From: CAZCWX01 sp964502465
Lineage (GTDB): Bacteria; Desulfobacterota; Binatia; Bin18
Assembly (NCBI GenBank): GCA_964502465.1
Contig: CAZCWX010000543.1
Coordinates: 1 to 5,060 of the forward strand
Direction of reading: 5' to 3'
Length of the DNA stretch: 5,060 nt
Part shown: piece after piece, positions 1 to 4,755 of the stretch
Layout of the letters: each line of letters begins with the position of its first letter
Position numbering within the stretch: the first letter of the stretch is position 1
The notes under the pieces: generated by a model
The model's database searches: none
What the model was told of the DNA's origin: nothing
What the model saw: only the letters and a program-made list of their open reading frames with translations
Made by a program: the position numbers and the translations under genes

Positions 1-196
1 AGCTGGAAGTGTTTCCATGCTGTACGCTCAATCAGAGGTACTCACAGTATTGTTCTATCCAACCGCTAACAGTGGTTCCGACCCCTGTGATTGACAGTCT
101 GTATTATACCTTGTCTTTCCTCTCCCCTGCCATAGGGGAAAAGGTACTGAGCTGTGGTTGTATCGAATAAATAAGGCGAAGTTGGTTTAGCTGATA
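1..196. other. Non-coding flank downstream of the cupin gene
   Basis: No convincing coding region was seen on either strand. The only structure noted is the small hairpin at 123-139, described separately. A TTGACA hexamer at 91-96 has no matching -10 box at normal spacing, so no promoter is called. The left edge may hold the end of a neighbouring transcription unit, but nothing shows it. Confidence 0.5.
123..139 (-). terminator. Weak hairpin after the minus-strand operon
   Basis: TCCCCT (123-128) pairs perfectly with AGGGGA (134-139) around a 5-base loop. It lies about 60 bases past the cupin stop codon, where a terminator for the minus-strand operon would be expected. No run of U follows the stem in either direction, so a classical Rho-independent terminator is doubtful. 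It may only be an RNA 3'-end-stabilising hairpin or a chance palindrome. Confidence 0.25.
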
Positions 197-535
197 TCAC
201 GCCCGCAGATGCCCGAGTTTCACGAACAACACGCACCCGTCTGGACTGTAGGGATGATGACGGCTACCCGGAGGATTGCGCAGGTAGGTGCCAGCTGGGT
301 AGGTACCATGTTCGTCGGCAAAGGTGCCTTCCAACACGAAGATTTCTTCTCCACCAGGATGCGTGTGGGCTGGAAATGAGGCGCCTGGCGCATAACGCAC
401 AATGCTCGTCGCTAGGCCCAGCGCCTCATCGCGTACTACCATGCGGCGTTCGACGCCAGCCGCTGGAGACGGTTCCCAGGCAAGGTCGTGGGTTTGCAGA
501 GCAACCGCTTCCTTCATGTCTGCACGGATCTTCAT
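197..535 (-). CDS. ChrR-like cupin domain protein
   Basis: A single-domain cupin of 112 residues resembling the C-terminal cupin of the anti-sigma factor ChrR, without ChrR's N-terminal zinc-binding anti-sigma domain. Cupin motif 1 is textbook: G51-x5-H57-x-H59-x3-E63-x6-G70, around HTHPGGEE. Motif 2 is G82-x5-P88-x-G90-x2-H93, with the usual final Asn replaced by Ser97. H57, H59, E63 and H93 should bind one divalent metal ion. The phrase PAGTYLRNPPGSRH is typical of the ChrR-like group. No signal peptide or membrane segment is seen, so it is likely cytosolic. AGAGAGG lies six bases before the ATG at 535, which supports that start over Met7. It is the last of three minus-strand genes, 31 bases after the RAM gene, and probably in the same operon. 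In this family such proteins may be metal-dependent sensors or small oxygenase or isomerase-like enzymes. The substrate is unknown. Confidence 0.85.
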   Translation of the reverse strand: MKIRADMKEAVALQTHDLAWEPSPAAGVERRMVVRDEALGLATSIVRYAPGASFPAHTHPGGEEIFVLEGTFADEHGTYPAGTYLRNPPGSRHHPYSPDGCVLFVKLGHLRA

Positions 536-566
536 AGGGAACCTCTCTGCACATTCTGCCTCTGGT

Positions 567-806
567 CTACTTAAAGGCGTGGAATGTTAAGATCGTGAAG
601 GTTTCGCGTACATGGGGGATTTTTTGAATTTGCTCAGTCACGAGATGAGAAAGATCGTCAAAGTTTTCGACGTAGAGTTTGACCAAAAGATCGTAGGCAC
701 CAGAAATCGAGTACGCTTCTGAAAAACTTTCTAACTCCGTCACCCGGTCCGCTACTACAGCAAGCGTTCCTGGCTCGACTTTCAACATGAGAAAGACTGC
801 GCGCAT
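567..806 (-). CDS. Stand-alone Lrp/AsnC ligand-binding (RAM) domain
   Basis: A 79-residue protein consisting only of the effector-binding and oligomerisation domain of Lrp/AsnC regulators (AsnC_trans_reg type). The helix-turn-helix found in full regulators of about 150 residues is absent. The fold is visible as a first strand AVFLMLKVEPG (residues 3-13), a helix (about 14-26), the hallmark G36-x-Y38-D39 turn with strand LLVKLYVE, a second helix (about 49-61) and the final strand after IPHVRETFTILTF. In the family the GxYD region lies by the amino-acid pocket at dimer-dimer contacts, and these proteins form octamer-type rings. The frame stays open up to 854, but the ATG at 806 is preferred because AGGAGG sits exactly six bases upstream. 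It lies between the SnoaL-like gene (68-base gap) and the cupin gene (31-base gap), so co-transcription is likely. Without a DNA-binding domain it may bind a metabolite, or modify a full-length Lrp by mixed assembly. That role is inferred. Confidence 0.85.
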   Translation of the reverse strand: MRAVFLMLKVEPGTLAVVADRVTELESFSEAYSISGAYDLLVKLYVENFDDLSHLVTEQIQKIPHVRETFTILTFHAFK

Positions 807-812
807 GTGAGT

Positions 813-818
813 CCTCCT
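813..818 (-). promoter_or_regulatory. Ribosome binding site fixing the RAM gene start
   Basis: AGGAGG on the minus strand, six bases before the ATG at 806. It rules out the longer frame beginning at 854, whose extra residues (SSFLCYASEFYRRTH) do not look like part of the fold. Confidence 0.8.
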
Positions 819-874
819 ATAGAATTCAGAAGCATAGCACAGGAATGACGACAATGAAGAATGGCTAGTGGTTC

Positions 875-1291
875 TTAATTCATATCTCCCATCAGATCGA
901 AGTGGACTTTGCGGGTTTTAAACAACCACCGACTCCCCTGTTTCACGAGATGATCTTCGTAGCGTCCAGCGATACCGTTGACCAAGGCACCTTCCCCTTT
1001 CGCACGCACTACGACAATGTAGCTCTTCGCCGTTGCCTCGTTGCCATTCACTTTGATGACTTCGTTCATCACGCAGTGTTTCATCATCGGTAGACCGTTC
1101 GTCAAGCGGATATTCTTCAAAAAGGCACGCAGGGCGTCTTTGCCTTTATGCGCGCCCATTCTGCCAGCGTCGAACGTGCCATCCTCGGTGAAGAGGTCTA
1201 CCCACTGATCGAACTCGCCACCGTCAAAGTGGAAGCAGTAATCAGCAATCGTCTCGTGGATTGCATCCTTTTCTTCTAATACTGATGTCAT
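875..1291 (-). CDS. SnoaL-like / NTF2-fold protein
   Basis: A 138-residue protein of the nuclear-transport-factor-2-like superfamily, closest by eye to the SnoaL_4 group (ring-hydroxylating dioxygenase small subunits, scytalone-dehydratase-like and polyketide-cyclase-like proteins). Visible family features are the N-terminal helix with DYCFHFDGGEFDQWVDLFTEDGTFD (about residues 17-41, cone-shaped pocket entrance), a KG-DALRAFL helix (49-58), KHCVMNEVIKVNGNEATAKSY (71-91) and the closing sheet GRYEDHLVKQGSRWLFKTRKVHFD (109-132). Asp41, His72 and His130 are possible pocket residues, but no catalytic assignment is safe. The frame extends to 1375, yet the ATG at 1291 has a perfect AAGGAGG six bases upstream and the domain starts there. 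It is first of three minus-strand genes, and its promoter should lie between 1292 and the hairpin repeats at 1397-1489, though no clear -35/-10 pair was found. Members are enzymes or non-enzymatic ligand binders, and the substrate cannot be told. Confidence 0.85.
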   Translation of the reverse strand: MTSVLEEKDAIHETIADYCFHFDGGEFDQWVDLFTEDGTFDAGRMGAHKGKDALRAFLKNIRLTNGLPMMKHCVMNEVIKVNGNEATAKSYIVVVRAKGEGALVNGIAGRYEDHLVKQGSRWLFKTRKVHFDLMGDMN

Positions 1292-1297
1292 GGTGCA

Positions 1298-1304
1298 CCT
1301 CCTT
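1298..1304 (-). promoter_or_regulatory. Ribosome binding site fixing the SnoaL gene start
   Basis: AAGGAGG on the minus strand, six bases before the ATG at 1291. This near-perfect anti-16S match shows that translation starts here and not at the in-frame ATG 84 bases further upstream (1375). Confidence 0.8.
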
Positions 1305-1396
1305 GTTTTGATCGAGTAACTTTCTTCTACCACAGCGCTCCTTGCTTGAGAATGAGGAGAGGAGAACGATTTCACTCAGAGGTGACGGCAAACCCG

Positions 1397-1489
1397 CCGT
1401 TCTCCCTTCGACATGCTCAGGGCGAACGGAGCTGGGGTTCAATATGGTGACGCTGGGCCGTTCGTGCTGAGCCCGTCGAAGCACGAACG
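1397..1489. repeat. Inverted pair of REP-like hairpin repeats
   Basis: Two copies of an interspersed palindromic repeat face each other. The left copy (1397-1429) pairs CCGTTCTCCC with GGGCGAACGG (one mismatch) around the 13-base loop TTCGACATGCTCA. The right copy (1459-1489) pairs CGTTCGTGC perfectly with GCACGAACG around TGAGCCCGTCGAA. The reverse complement of the right loop, TTCGACGGGCTCA, matches the left loop at 11 of 13 bases, so the two are copies in opposite orientation, 28 bases or so apart. Repeats of the form CTTCGACxxGCTCAGxxCGAACGG are, from memory, widespread in environmental bacteria, and their spurious translation VRPEHVEGR / LRRAQHER appears here in a minus-strand reading frame. 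The pair fills most of the 291-base divergent region between the SnoaL-like and DUF6306 genes. The remainder of that region shows nothing else. A role in DNA structure or transcript stability is possible, and mobilisation by a REP-type (Y1) transposase is inference. Confidence 0.75.
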
Positions 1490-1582
1490 CCGCCAGGTGC
1501 GCACTGTGCCAGAATGCTGATATGCACCCCCTGTTCTCAGTGGGTTTGACGTCTTCTGTCTTCTCCGTCAAGATACTGCCCT

Positions 1583-2002
1583 ATGGACCCTCAACTCGAA
1601 GCACTGCTCAATCGTCTTCTTGAAGCGGAGCGTGCCGGTCACACCTTGCTCGATGCCATGACACAAGAAACAGCGGACCCGCAGATTCAAGCGCTGTTGG
1701 CAAACTTTACTGACATTGAGGTGGGCGATGTCGCAGTCCTCGAAGGGTTAATCCGCCTGCACGGTGGCACCCCCTCGACGAAGACGGGAGACTTTGCCGA
1801 GAAAGTCTTGAGCATCGACAATCTGCACGACCAAATCAATCTGCTCTCACGTGGACAGGCGTGGGTGGCGCGGAAAGTCGAGCAGGCGCAGGCGCTGAAC
1901 CCACCGGCAGCTATTGCGGCCTTTCTCAAAGAGATGGCAAACCGCCATCGTCATAATATGGAATGGGCGCGTGCTGAGGCAATTAAAGCCTTTGACGAAT
2001 GA
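1583..2002 (+). CDS. Ferritin-like DUF6306 domain protein
   Basis: A 139-residue all-helical protein that I recognise as DUF6306, a ferritin-like four-helix family of unknown function. Family signatures are LLEAERAG in helix 1 (residues 12-19), a short helix 2 with E46 and E54 ending in RLHGGTPS (58-65), the conserved GDFAEKVLSI (69-78), the LLSRGQAWVARKVEQA helix (87-102) and a last helix with EMANRHRHNMEW (117-128). E16, E46, E100, H122 and H124 are possible metal ligands in the manner of ferritin-like proteins, but a di-iron site is inferred, not shown. There is no signal peptide. The length looks complete. The ATG at 1583 has no strong Shine-Dalgarno sequence, only AAGA about nine bases upstream, unlike the good sites of the divergent genes. 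The gene stands alone, converges on the degraded integrase, and lies beside the REP-like pair. Confidence 0.8.
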   Translation: MDPQLEALLNRLLEAERAGHTLLDAMTQETADPQIQALLANFTDIEVGDVAVLEGLIRLHGGTPSTKTGDFAEKVLSIDNLHDQINLLSRGQAWVARKVEQAQALNPPAAIAAFLKEMANRHRHNMEWARAEAIKAFDE

Positions 2003-2006
2003 TACC

Positions 2007-2030
2007 AGCGAGAGAGTCGCTTTCTCTTTA
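2007..2030 (+). terminator. Candidate terminator after the DUF6306 gene
   Basis: AGCGA (2007-2011) pairs with TCGCT (2017-2021) around a 5-base loop, followed by the T-rich stretch TTCTCTTTA. It starts five bases past the DUF6306 stop codon, the expected place. The stem is only five pairs, and an alternative AGAGA/TCTCT pairing overlaps it, so this is tentative. Confidence 0.35.
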
Positions 2031-2037
2031 CTTATCG

Positions 2038-3168
2038 CTACGATAGGGCGTGAGGCAAAACAAGGTTTTCGGTGACGGTTGCGCGGGGGTTGCGGATGGT
2101 TGCTTCCTGGCTGTGTTCCTGTGGGTCGTCCAGCCGGTTGACCGCTTGCCGGTTCCCTCCTGGCACGAGGTGGCCGTAAATATCGACGGTGACTTGGATG
2201 GAATGGTGTCCCATCTGCTCCTTCACATACGCTAAGGATTGGCCTTGCTGAATCAGCAGGGACGCATAGGTATGGCGGAGGTCGTCCGGACCGTCACATC
2301 ACAGAACAGACTGCCGTCCTCCTGACAGAACACCCATTCAGGGATGTCCGTCCACCCCTGTGTCCACGCGTGCTCTTGGCGCGTGTCCCGCAACGCCTGG
2401 AGAGTCTCCTGCAGTTGTCGGCTCATGTCTACTCTGCGCGCCTTCTTTGACTTGGTCGTGCTTAGCACGCCTTTTCTCAGGCCACGGCGAATGGTGAGGA
2501 ATCCGCCGTGCCAGTCCATATCTCCCCACTGCAGCGCCGTGCTTCCCCGAGCCTCAGTCCAGCGCGGGCAAGGGTGAGAAAGAACGGGCAATACATCGGC
2601 CAGCCCTCACGCAGGGTATCCAGCAGGAGGCGCACTTCGGCTTTCGTGAGTGCGTCAATGGTGTCTCGGGTCGGGGGTTTCGGCGGAAGCAGGCGTCCGG
2701 GCTTTGCTGCGGGGTTCGTGGCGACTTTCCCGTCTTCTATGGCACTGGTGAAGATCGTTCCCAGCAACCGCATGACCATATAGATACGGGCACGCGACAG
2801 GTCAGTGTCCAGCCAGGTTGCGAGGGCACGTTTCACGTCTTCGCGGGTGATGGCAGCGAGGGGACGTGGGGCGAATGCTGGCAAGAGATACCGGCTTAGG
2901 AGGGTTTCGTATTCGTGGCGGTAGAGGCTTTGCACCGCACCGCTGCATACGTCTTCAGCCAGTCTGCTGCATAGTCGCCAAAAAGGGCGGGCTGAGGGTG
3001 CGTGTCCTCGTTCATCGAAAACTGTCCAAGCGCAATCTTGGCTTGAATCTTCTCGGCTACCTGCTCGGCTGCTCTCTTGCTGGCGCCGATCCGCTTGGCC
3101 TTGCGCGTGCCTCTGTGGTCAATGAAGGCCCACCAGGCACCTTTATGCTGTTTGACTTTTACGGCCAT
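2038..3168 (-). pseudogene. int: Tyrosine recombinase (phage-type integrase), broken
   Basis: The remains of one site-specific integrase of roughly 370-400 residues, now spread over three frames. Piece 1 (3168 to about 2920) starts MAVKVKQHKGAWWAF and holds the arm-type DNA-binding region and the start of the core-binding domain (DWLKTYAAVRCKAST). Piece 2 (about 2925-2540) continues with YRHEYETLLSRYLLPAFA through ARAGLRLGEA, which carries catalytic Arg I. Piece 3 (about 2537-2286) reads LQWGDMDWHGGFLTIRR, the beta-hairpin lysine region TKSKKARRVDM, and EWVFCQEDGSLF. Piece 4 (about 2285-2038) has DLRHTYASLLIQQGQSLAYV, then GHHSIQVTVDIYGHL with the nucleophile Tyr. Lesion 1 near 2919-2926 fits loss of 1 or 4 bases, and lesion 2 at about 2537-2540 fits loss of one base. 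Lesion 3 near 2286 removes the stretch before the HxxR box, perhaps 15-20 residues compared with relatives. An AGGAG sits nine bases before the ATG at 3168. A functional enzyme is very unlikely. Confidence 0.85.
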
Positions 3169-3237
3169 GCCTTCCTACTCCTTTCTGTGGTGGTTATCGG
3201 CCCACCGCGTGCCTGTGTGTTGGTTGACTACCATGAA

Positions 3238-3750
3238 TCAGCCATCCTTTTTCTGAAACCCGATTCGCCGTTGTTGTGGCGTTGGTGGAGTCATGAGCTG
3301 CCGGATCGCATCAAAGACGACTTTGAACTGCGCATCATACTTCTTCTCTAACACGGCTAGTTTACGGGCGAGGTCTTCATGGGACGCAAGCATCTGGCGA
3401 AGACGGACAAAGGCTCTGACGACTTCAATACTTGCTCGGACGGCTACAGGGCTATTGAGCACGCTGGCCAACATGACCGCTCCGTGTTCGGTGAAGGCAT
3501 AGGGAGGAGTACGACGTCCACCCCAACTTGCGGTTGCAAATTGTGACCGCAAGTTGGCAAATTCCTCAGCAGACAACTGAAACATAAAGTCCTCGGGAAA
3601 GCGGTCACTATTGCGCTTGACCTGCTGATTGAGACGTTTTGTCGATACTCCATAGAGTTCAGCTAAGTCACTATCGAGCATCACTTTATGCCCGCGAATC
3701 AGGAGAATGGACCGCTCAATACGCTCCGGTGGAATGATCCCCTCACTCAT
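3238..3750 (-). CDS. ORF6N domain-containing protein (phage-type regulator)
   Basis: A 170-residue protein with an apparently complete ORF6N domain at residues 9-100. The hallmarks are the opening IERSILLIRGHKVMLDSDLA, then AELYGVSTKRLNQQVKRN (30-47), the RFPEDFMFQLSAEE signature (50-63), LRSQFATAS, and PYAFTEHGAVMLASVLNSP (83-101). After AVRASIEVVRAFVRLRQ a charged, probably coiled-coil helix follows (about 118-150), and the tail is short and polar. ORF6N is a DNA-binding-type domain found in phage antirepressors and in genes on mobile elements, often next to KilA-N or BRO domains. The exact role is mostly unknown. The start at 3750 is supported by AAGGA five bases upstream, within a purine-rich GGAGGAAAGGA stretch. 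It lies between the primase-like fragment and the integrase (69-base gap), which suggests part of the element's regulation. Unlike its neighbours, it shows no frame damage. Confidence 0.88.
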   Translation of the reverse strand: MSEGIIPPERIERSILLIRGHKVMLDSDLAELYGVSTKRLNQQVKRNSDRFPEDFMFQLSAEEFANLRSQFATASWGGRRTPPYAFTEHGAVMLASVLNSPVAVRASIEVVRAFVRLRQMLASHEDLARKLAVLEKKYDAQFKVVFDAIRQLMTPPTPQQRRIGFQKKDG

Positions 3751-3842
3751 ATGGTTCCTTTCCTCCTCATTGTTGCGTCTGTTGTACCCAGATCAGAGGG
3801 GTTCTGATAGTGTTTGCAGCTCCGTACATGCGTACGCCATGC

Positions 3843-4145
3843 TCAAAATGCCCTTCGCCTTGGGCTCAGGTATTTGGACGGTTTGCCATCCAAAATAGGC
3901 AACGGGTCATCGAACCGAATGCGAACGAGACGTGTATCACACGTTGCCGGGTGCAGAAACGGAACCCCAACACCGGCAGATTTCACGATATGTGAGGATT
4001 GTTTCGTGATAAGTCGCGCCCCTTCAGGTGACGCTGAAAAGAGCCGCGCGGCATCAATCGTCGCATTGCTCAGTCCGCGTTTTTGCAACGCTTCAAGATG
4101 CAAGAGTGAGAGCCGCGCCGCGTGCTCATCATTCGCGTTAAGCAC
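3843..4145 (-). pseudogene. Primase-like (DUF3854-type) N-terminal fragment
   Basis: A 100-residue frame starting at GTG 4145 that resembles the N-terminal part of the primase/helicase proteins of integrative elements with a DUF3854 or TOPRIM-like region. Recognisable parts are HLEALQKRGLSNATIDAARL (residues 16-35; 'LxxSGLSxETIxxAGLYS' pattern) and a pocket strand before LVRIRFDDPLPILDGKPSKY (73-92), followed by LSP, matching the 'YVRVRxDxPxxxDGKxxKYLSP' pattern. Full relatives continue for hundreds of residues with TEGEKKA-type motifs, which are absent. The frame stops at 3843 right after KYLSP. Shifting frame there gives a further open stretch (QGEGHFEHGVRMYG...) ending at 3767, just before the ORF6N ribosome binding site, so a 1-base gain or 2-base loss at the SPR codons plus a large deletion is likely. 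The start lies three bases past the xis stop, with GGAG overlapping that stop, an operon-like arrangement. The assignment rests on pattern memory only. Confidence 0.5.
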
Positions 4146-4148
4146 GCA

Positions 4149-4394
4149 CTACTCCGCCAGTTCGTGCATGGTTTCGTCAACAATCTTGTCAACGTCACAG
4201 ACAGTTTTTGACGCCTCGAGGAGCGCTTCCACGTCTGCGCGTTTCACTAGCGTTTTGCGACGACTGAACTTATACGCTGTGAGTTTGCCGTCGCTGATGA
4301 GCTTGAAAAATGTGCGTCGCGAGAGTGAGTAATCACGCTCAAATCGCTCAGAATCAACGTATTGCGAGAAATGCGCTGTCGTGTTCATGCACAC
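4149..4394 (-). CDS. xis: Excisionase-like helix-turn-helix DNA-binding protein
   Basis: An 81-residue protein with a MerR-like winged-helix of the excisionase / AlpA type. The core spans residues 21-60: DYSLSRRTFFKLISDGKLTA (helix-turn-helix, with the usual S-R-x-T-x-x-x-L-I pattern and the G-K-L turn), a basic wing YKFSRRKTLVKRADV, and the closing helix VEALLEA. A short acidic C-terminal helix follows (CDVDKIVDETMHELAE). In this family such proteins bend att-site DNA and bias the recombinase towards excision, or act as transcription regulators. With an integrase and a primase fragment on the same strand, an excisionase role is the best reading. The start is uncertain: GTG 4394 has a GAG five bases upstream, while ATG 4388 is a better codon with poorer spacing. 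The gene looks intact. It is the first gene of the minus-strand block, divergent from hicBA, with a long palindrome (4418-4455) before it. Confidence 0.75.
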   Translation of the reverse strand: MCMNTTAHFSQYVDSERFERDYSLSRRTFFKLISDGKLTAYKFSRRKTLVKRADVEALLEASKTVCDVDKIVDETMHELAE

Positions 4395-4417
4395 ATTTTC
4401 TCACATACGCGCGGTTG

Positions 4418-4455
4418 TTTACCGTCTGAAAAAGGAGTAGTTTTTTTAGGGTAAA
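4418..4455. promoter_or_regulatory. Long imperfect palindrome between xis and hicBA
   Basis: TTTACC (4418-4423) pairs with GGTAAA (4450-4455). Inside it, CTGAAAAAG (4426-4434) pairs with TTTTTTTAG (4441-4449) with two G-T wobbles, leaving a 2-base bulge (GT, 4424-4425) and the loop GAGTAG. That gives about 15 pairs over 38 bases in a divergent intergenic region of 112 bases. It is placed like an operator for xis and/or hicBA. The stem could also form in RNA from either strand. Which protein binds it is not known. Confidence 0.5.
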
Positions 4456-4457
4456 AG

Positions 4458-4485
4458 TTGAGCAGAGAAAGTTCAGGCCGATACA
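4458..4485 (+). promoter_or_regulatory. Possible sigma-70 promoter for hicBA
   Basis: TTGAGC (4458-4463) and GATACA (4480-4485) are 16 bases apart and lie 21 bases before the hicB start codon. They match the consensus at 4 of 6 and 3 of 6 positions. The position, directly after the palindrome at 4418-4455, would suit a regulated promoter. The match is weak, and the leader would be very short. Confidence 0.3.
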
Positions 4486-4506
4486 TCAAGAAACAAGGAA
4501 AAGAGT

Positions 4507-4755
4507 ATGCTGACCGCGTATATTGCAAAGGCGCTTGAGCACGCCACTTTTGAAGGGCCTGAAGACGGGAAATGGTATGGGGAAATTCCCCTCTGCCCTG
4601 GCGTGTGGGCAATGGGGAATTCGCAGGAAGAGTGCCGCAGAGAGCTGCAAGAGGTCCTCGAAGAGTGGCTGGTCTTAAAACTCAGGGATAATGACCCTGA
4701 TATTCCTGTCATTGACGGTATCCGCTTGCACAGTGTGGAAGTGGAAGCTGCCTAA
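4507..4755 (+). CDS. hicB: HicB-family antitoxin (short form)
   Basis: An 82-residue HicB-like (UPF0150) protein. It shows the partial RNase-H-like fold: first strand LTAYIAKAL, then YGEIPLCPGVWAMG (residues 24-37, the 'GxxPxxPGVxAxGxT' family signature), helix SQEECRRELQEVLEEWLVLKL (39-59), and PDIPVIDG (64-71). In the HicAB system this protein binds and blocks the HicA RNase. The classic form has an additional C-terminal helix-turn-helix or ribbon-helix-helix used for autoregulation, and this short one ends right after the core with VEVEAA, so no DNA-binding domain is visible. AAGGA lies seven bases before the ATG. The stop codon TAA is immediately followed by the ATG of the toxin gene, so the two are translated together. 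The order antitoxin-then-toxin is the reverse of E. coli hicAB but known in this family. It appears intact, in contrast to the decayed integrase nearby. Confidence 0.85.
   Translation: MLTAYIAKALEHATFEGPEDGKWYGEIPLCPGVWAMGNSQEECRRELQEVLEEWLVLKLRDNDPDIPVIDGIRLHSVEVEAA

Noticed and set aside
91..110. TTGACA at 91-96 with AT-rich TATTATA nearby as a promoter
   Set aside because: The AT-rich box is only about five bases after the hexamer and nothing resembling a -10 box lies 16-18 bases downstream.
1242..1571. A 109-residue minus-strand open frame over the hairpin repeats
   Set aside because: It is a translation of the REP-like pair (VRPEHVEGR and LRRAQHER are typical spurious peptides of this repeat) and then runs out of frame into the SnoaL-like gene. 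No family resemblance otherwise.
2866..3351. A 161-residue plus-strand open frame opposite the integrase and ORF6N genes
   Set aside because: It is antisense to recognisable integrase and ORF6N coding sequence, crosses their boundary, and shows no domain or ribosome binding site.
3823..3836. Small palindrome CGTAC-ATGC-GTACG as an operator
   Set aside because: Only five pairs, not repeated elsewhere in the window and lying within the degraded tail of the primase-like gene.
3814..4332. A 172-residue plus-strand open frame rich in Ser and Arg
   Set aside because: It spans the antisense of the primase-like and excisionase-like genes, with composition typical of shadow frames.
4458..4541. A TTG-initiated reading frame of about 27 codons overlapping the hicB start
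   Set aside because: No ribosome binding site, a stop directly upstream, and the region is better explained as promoter and leader of hicB.
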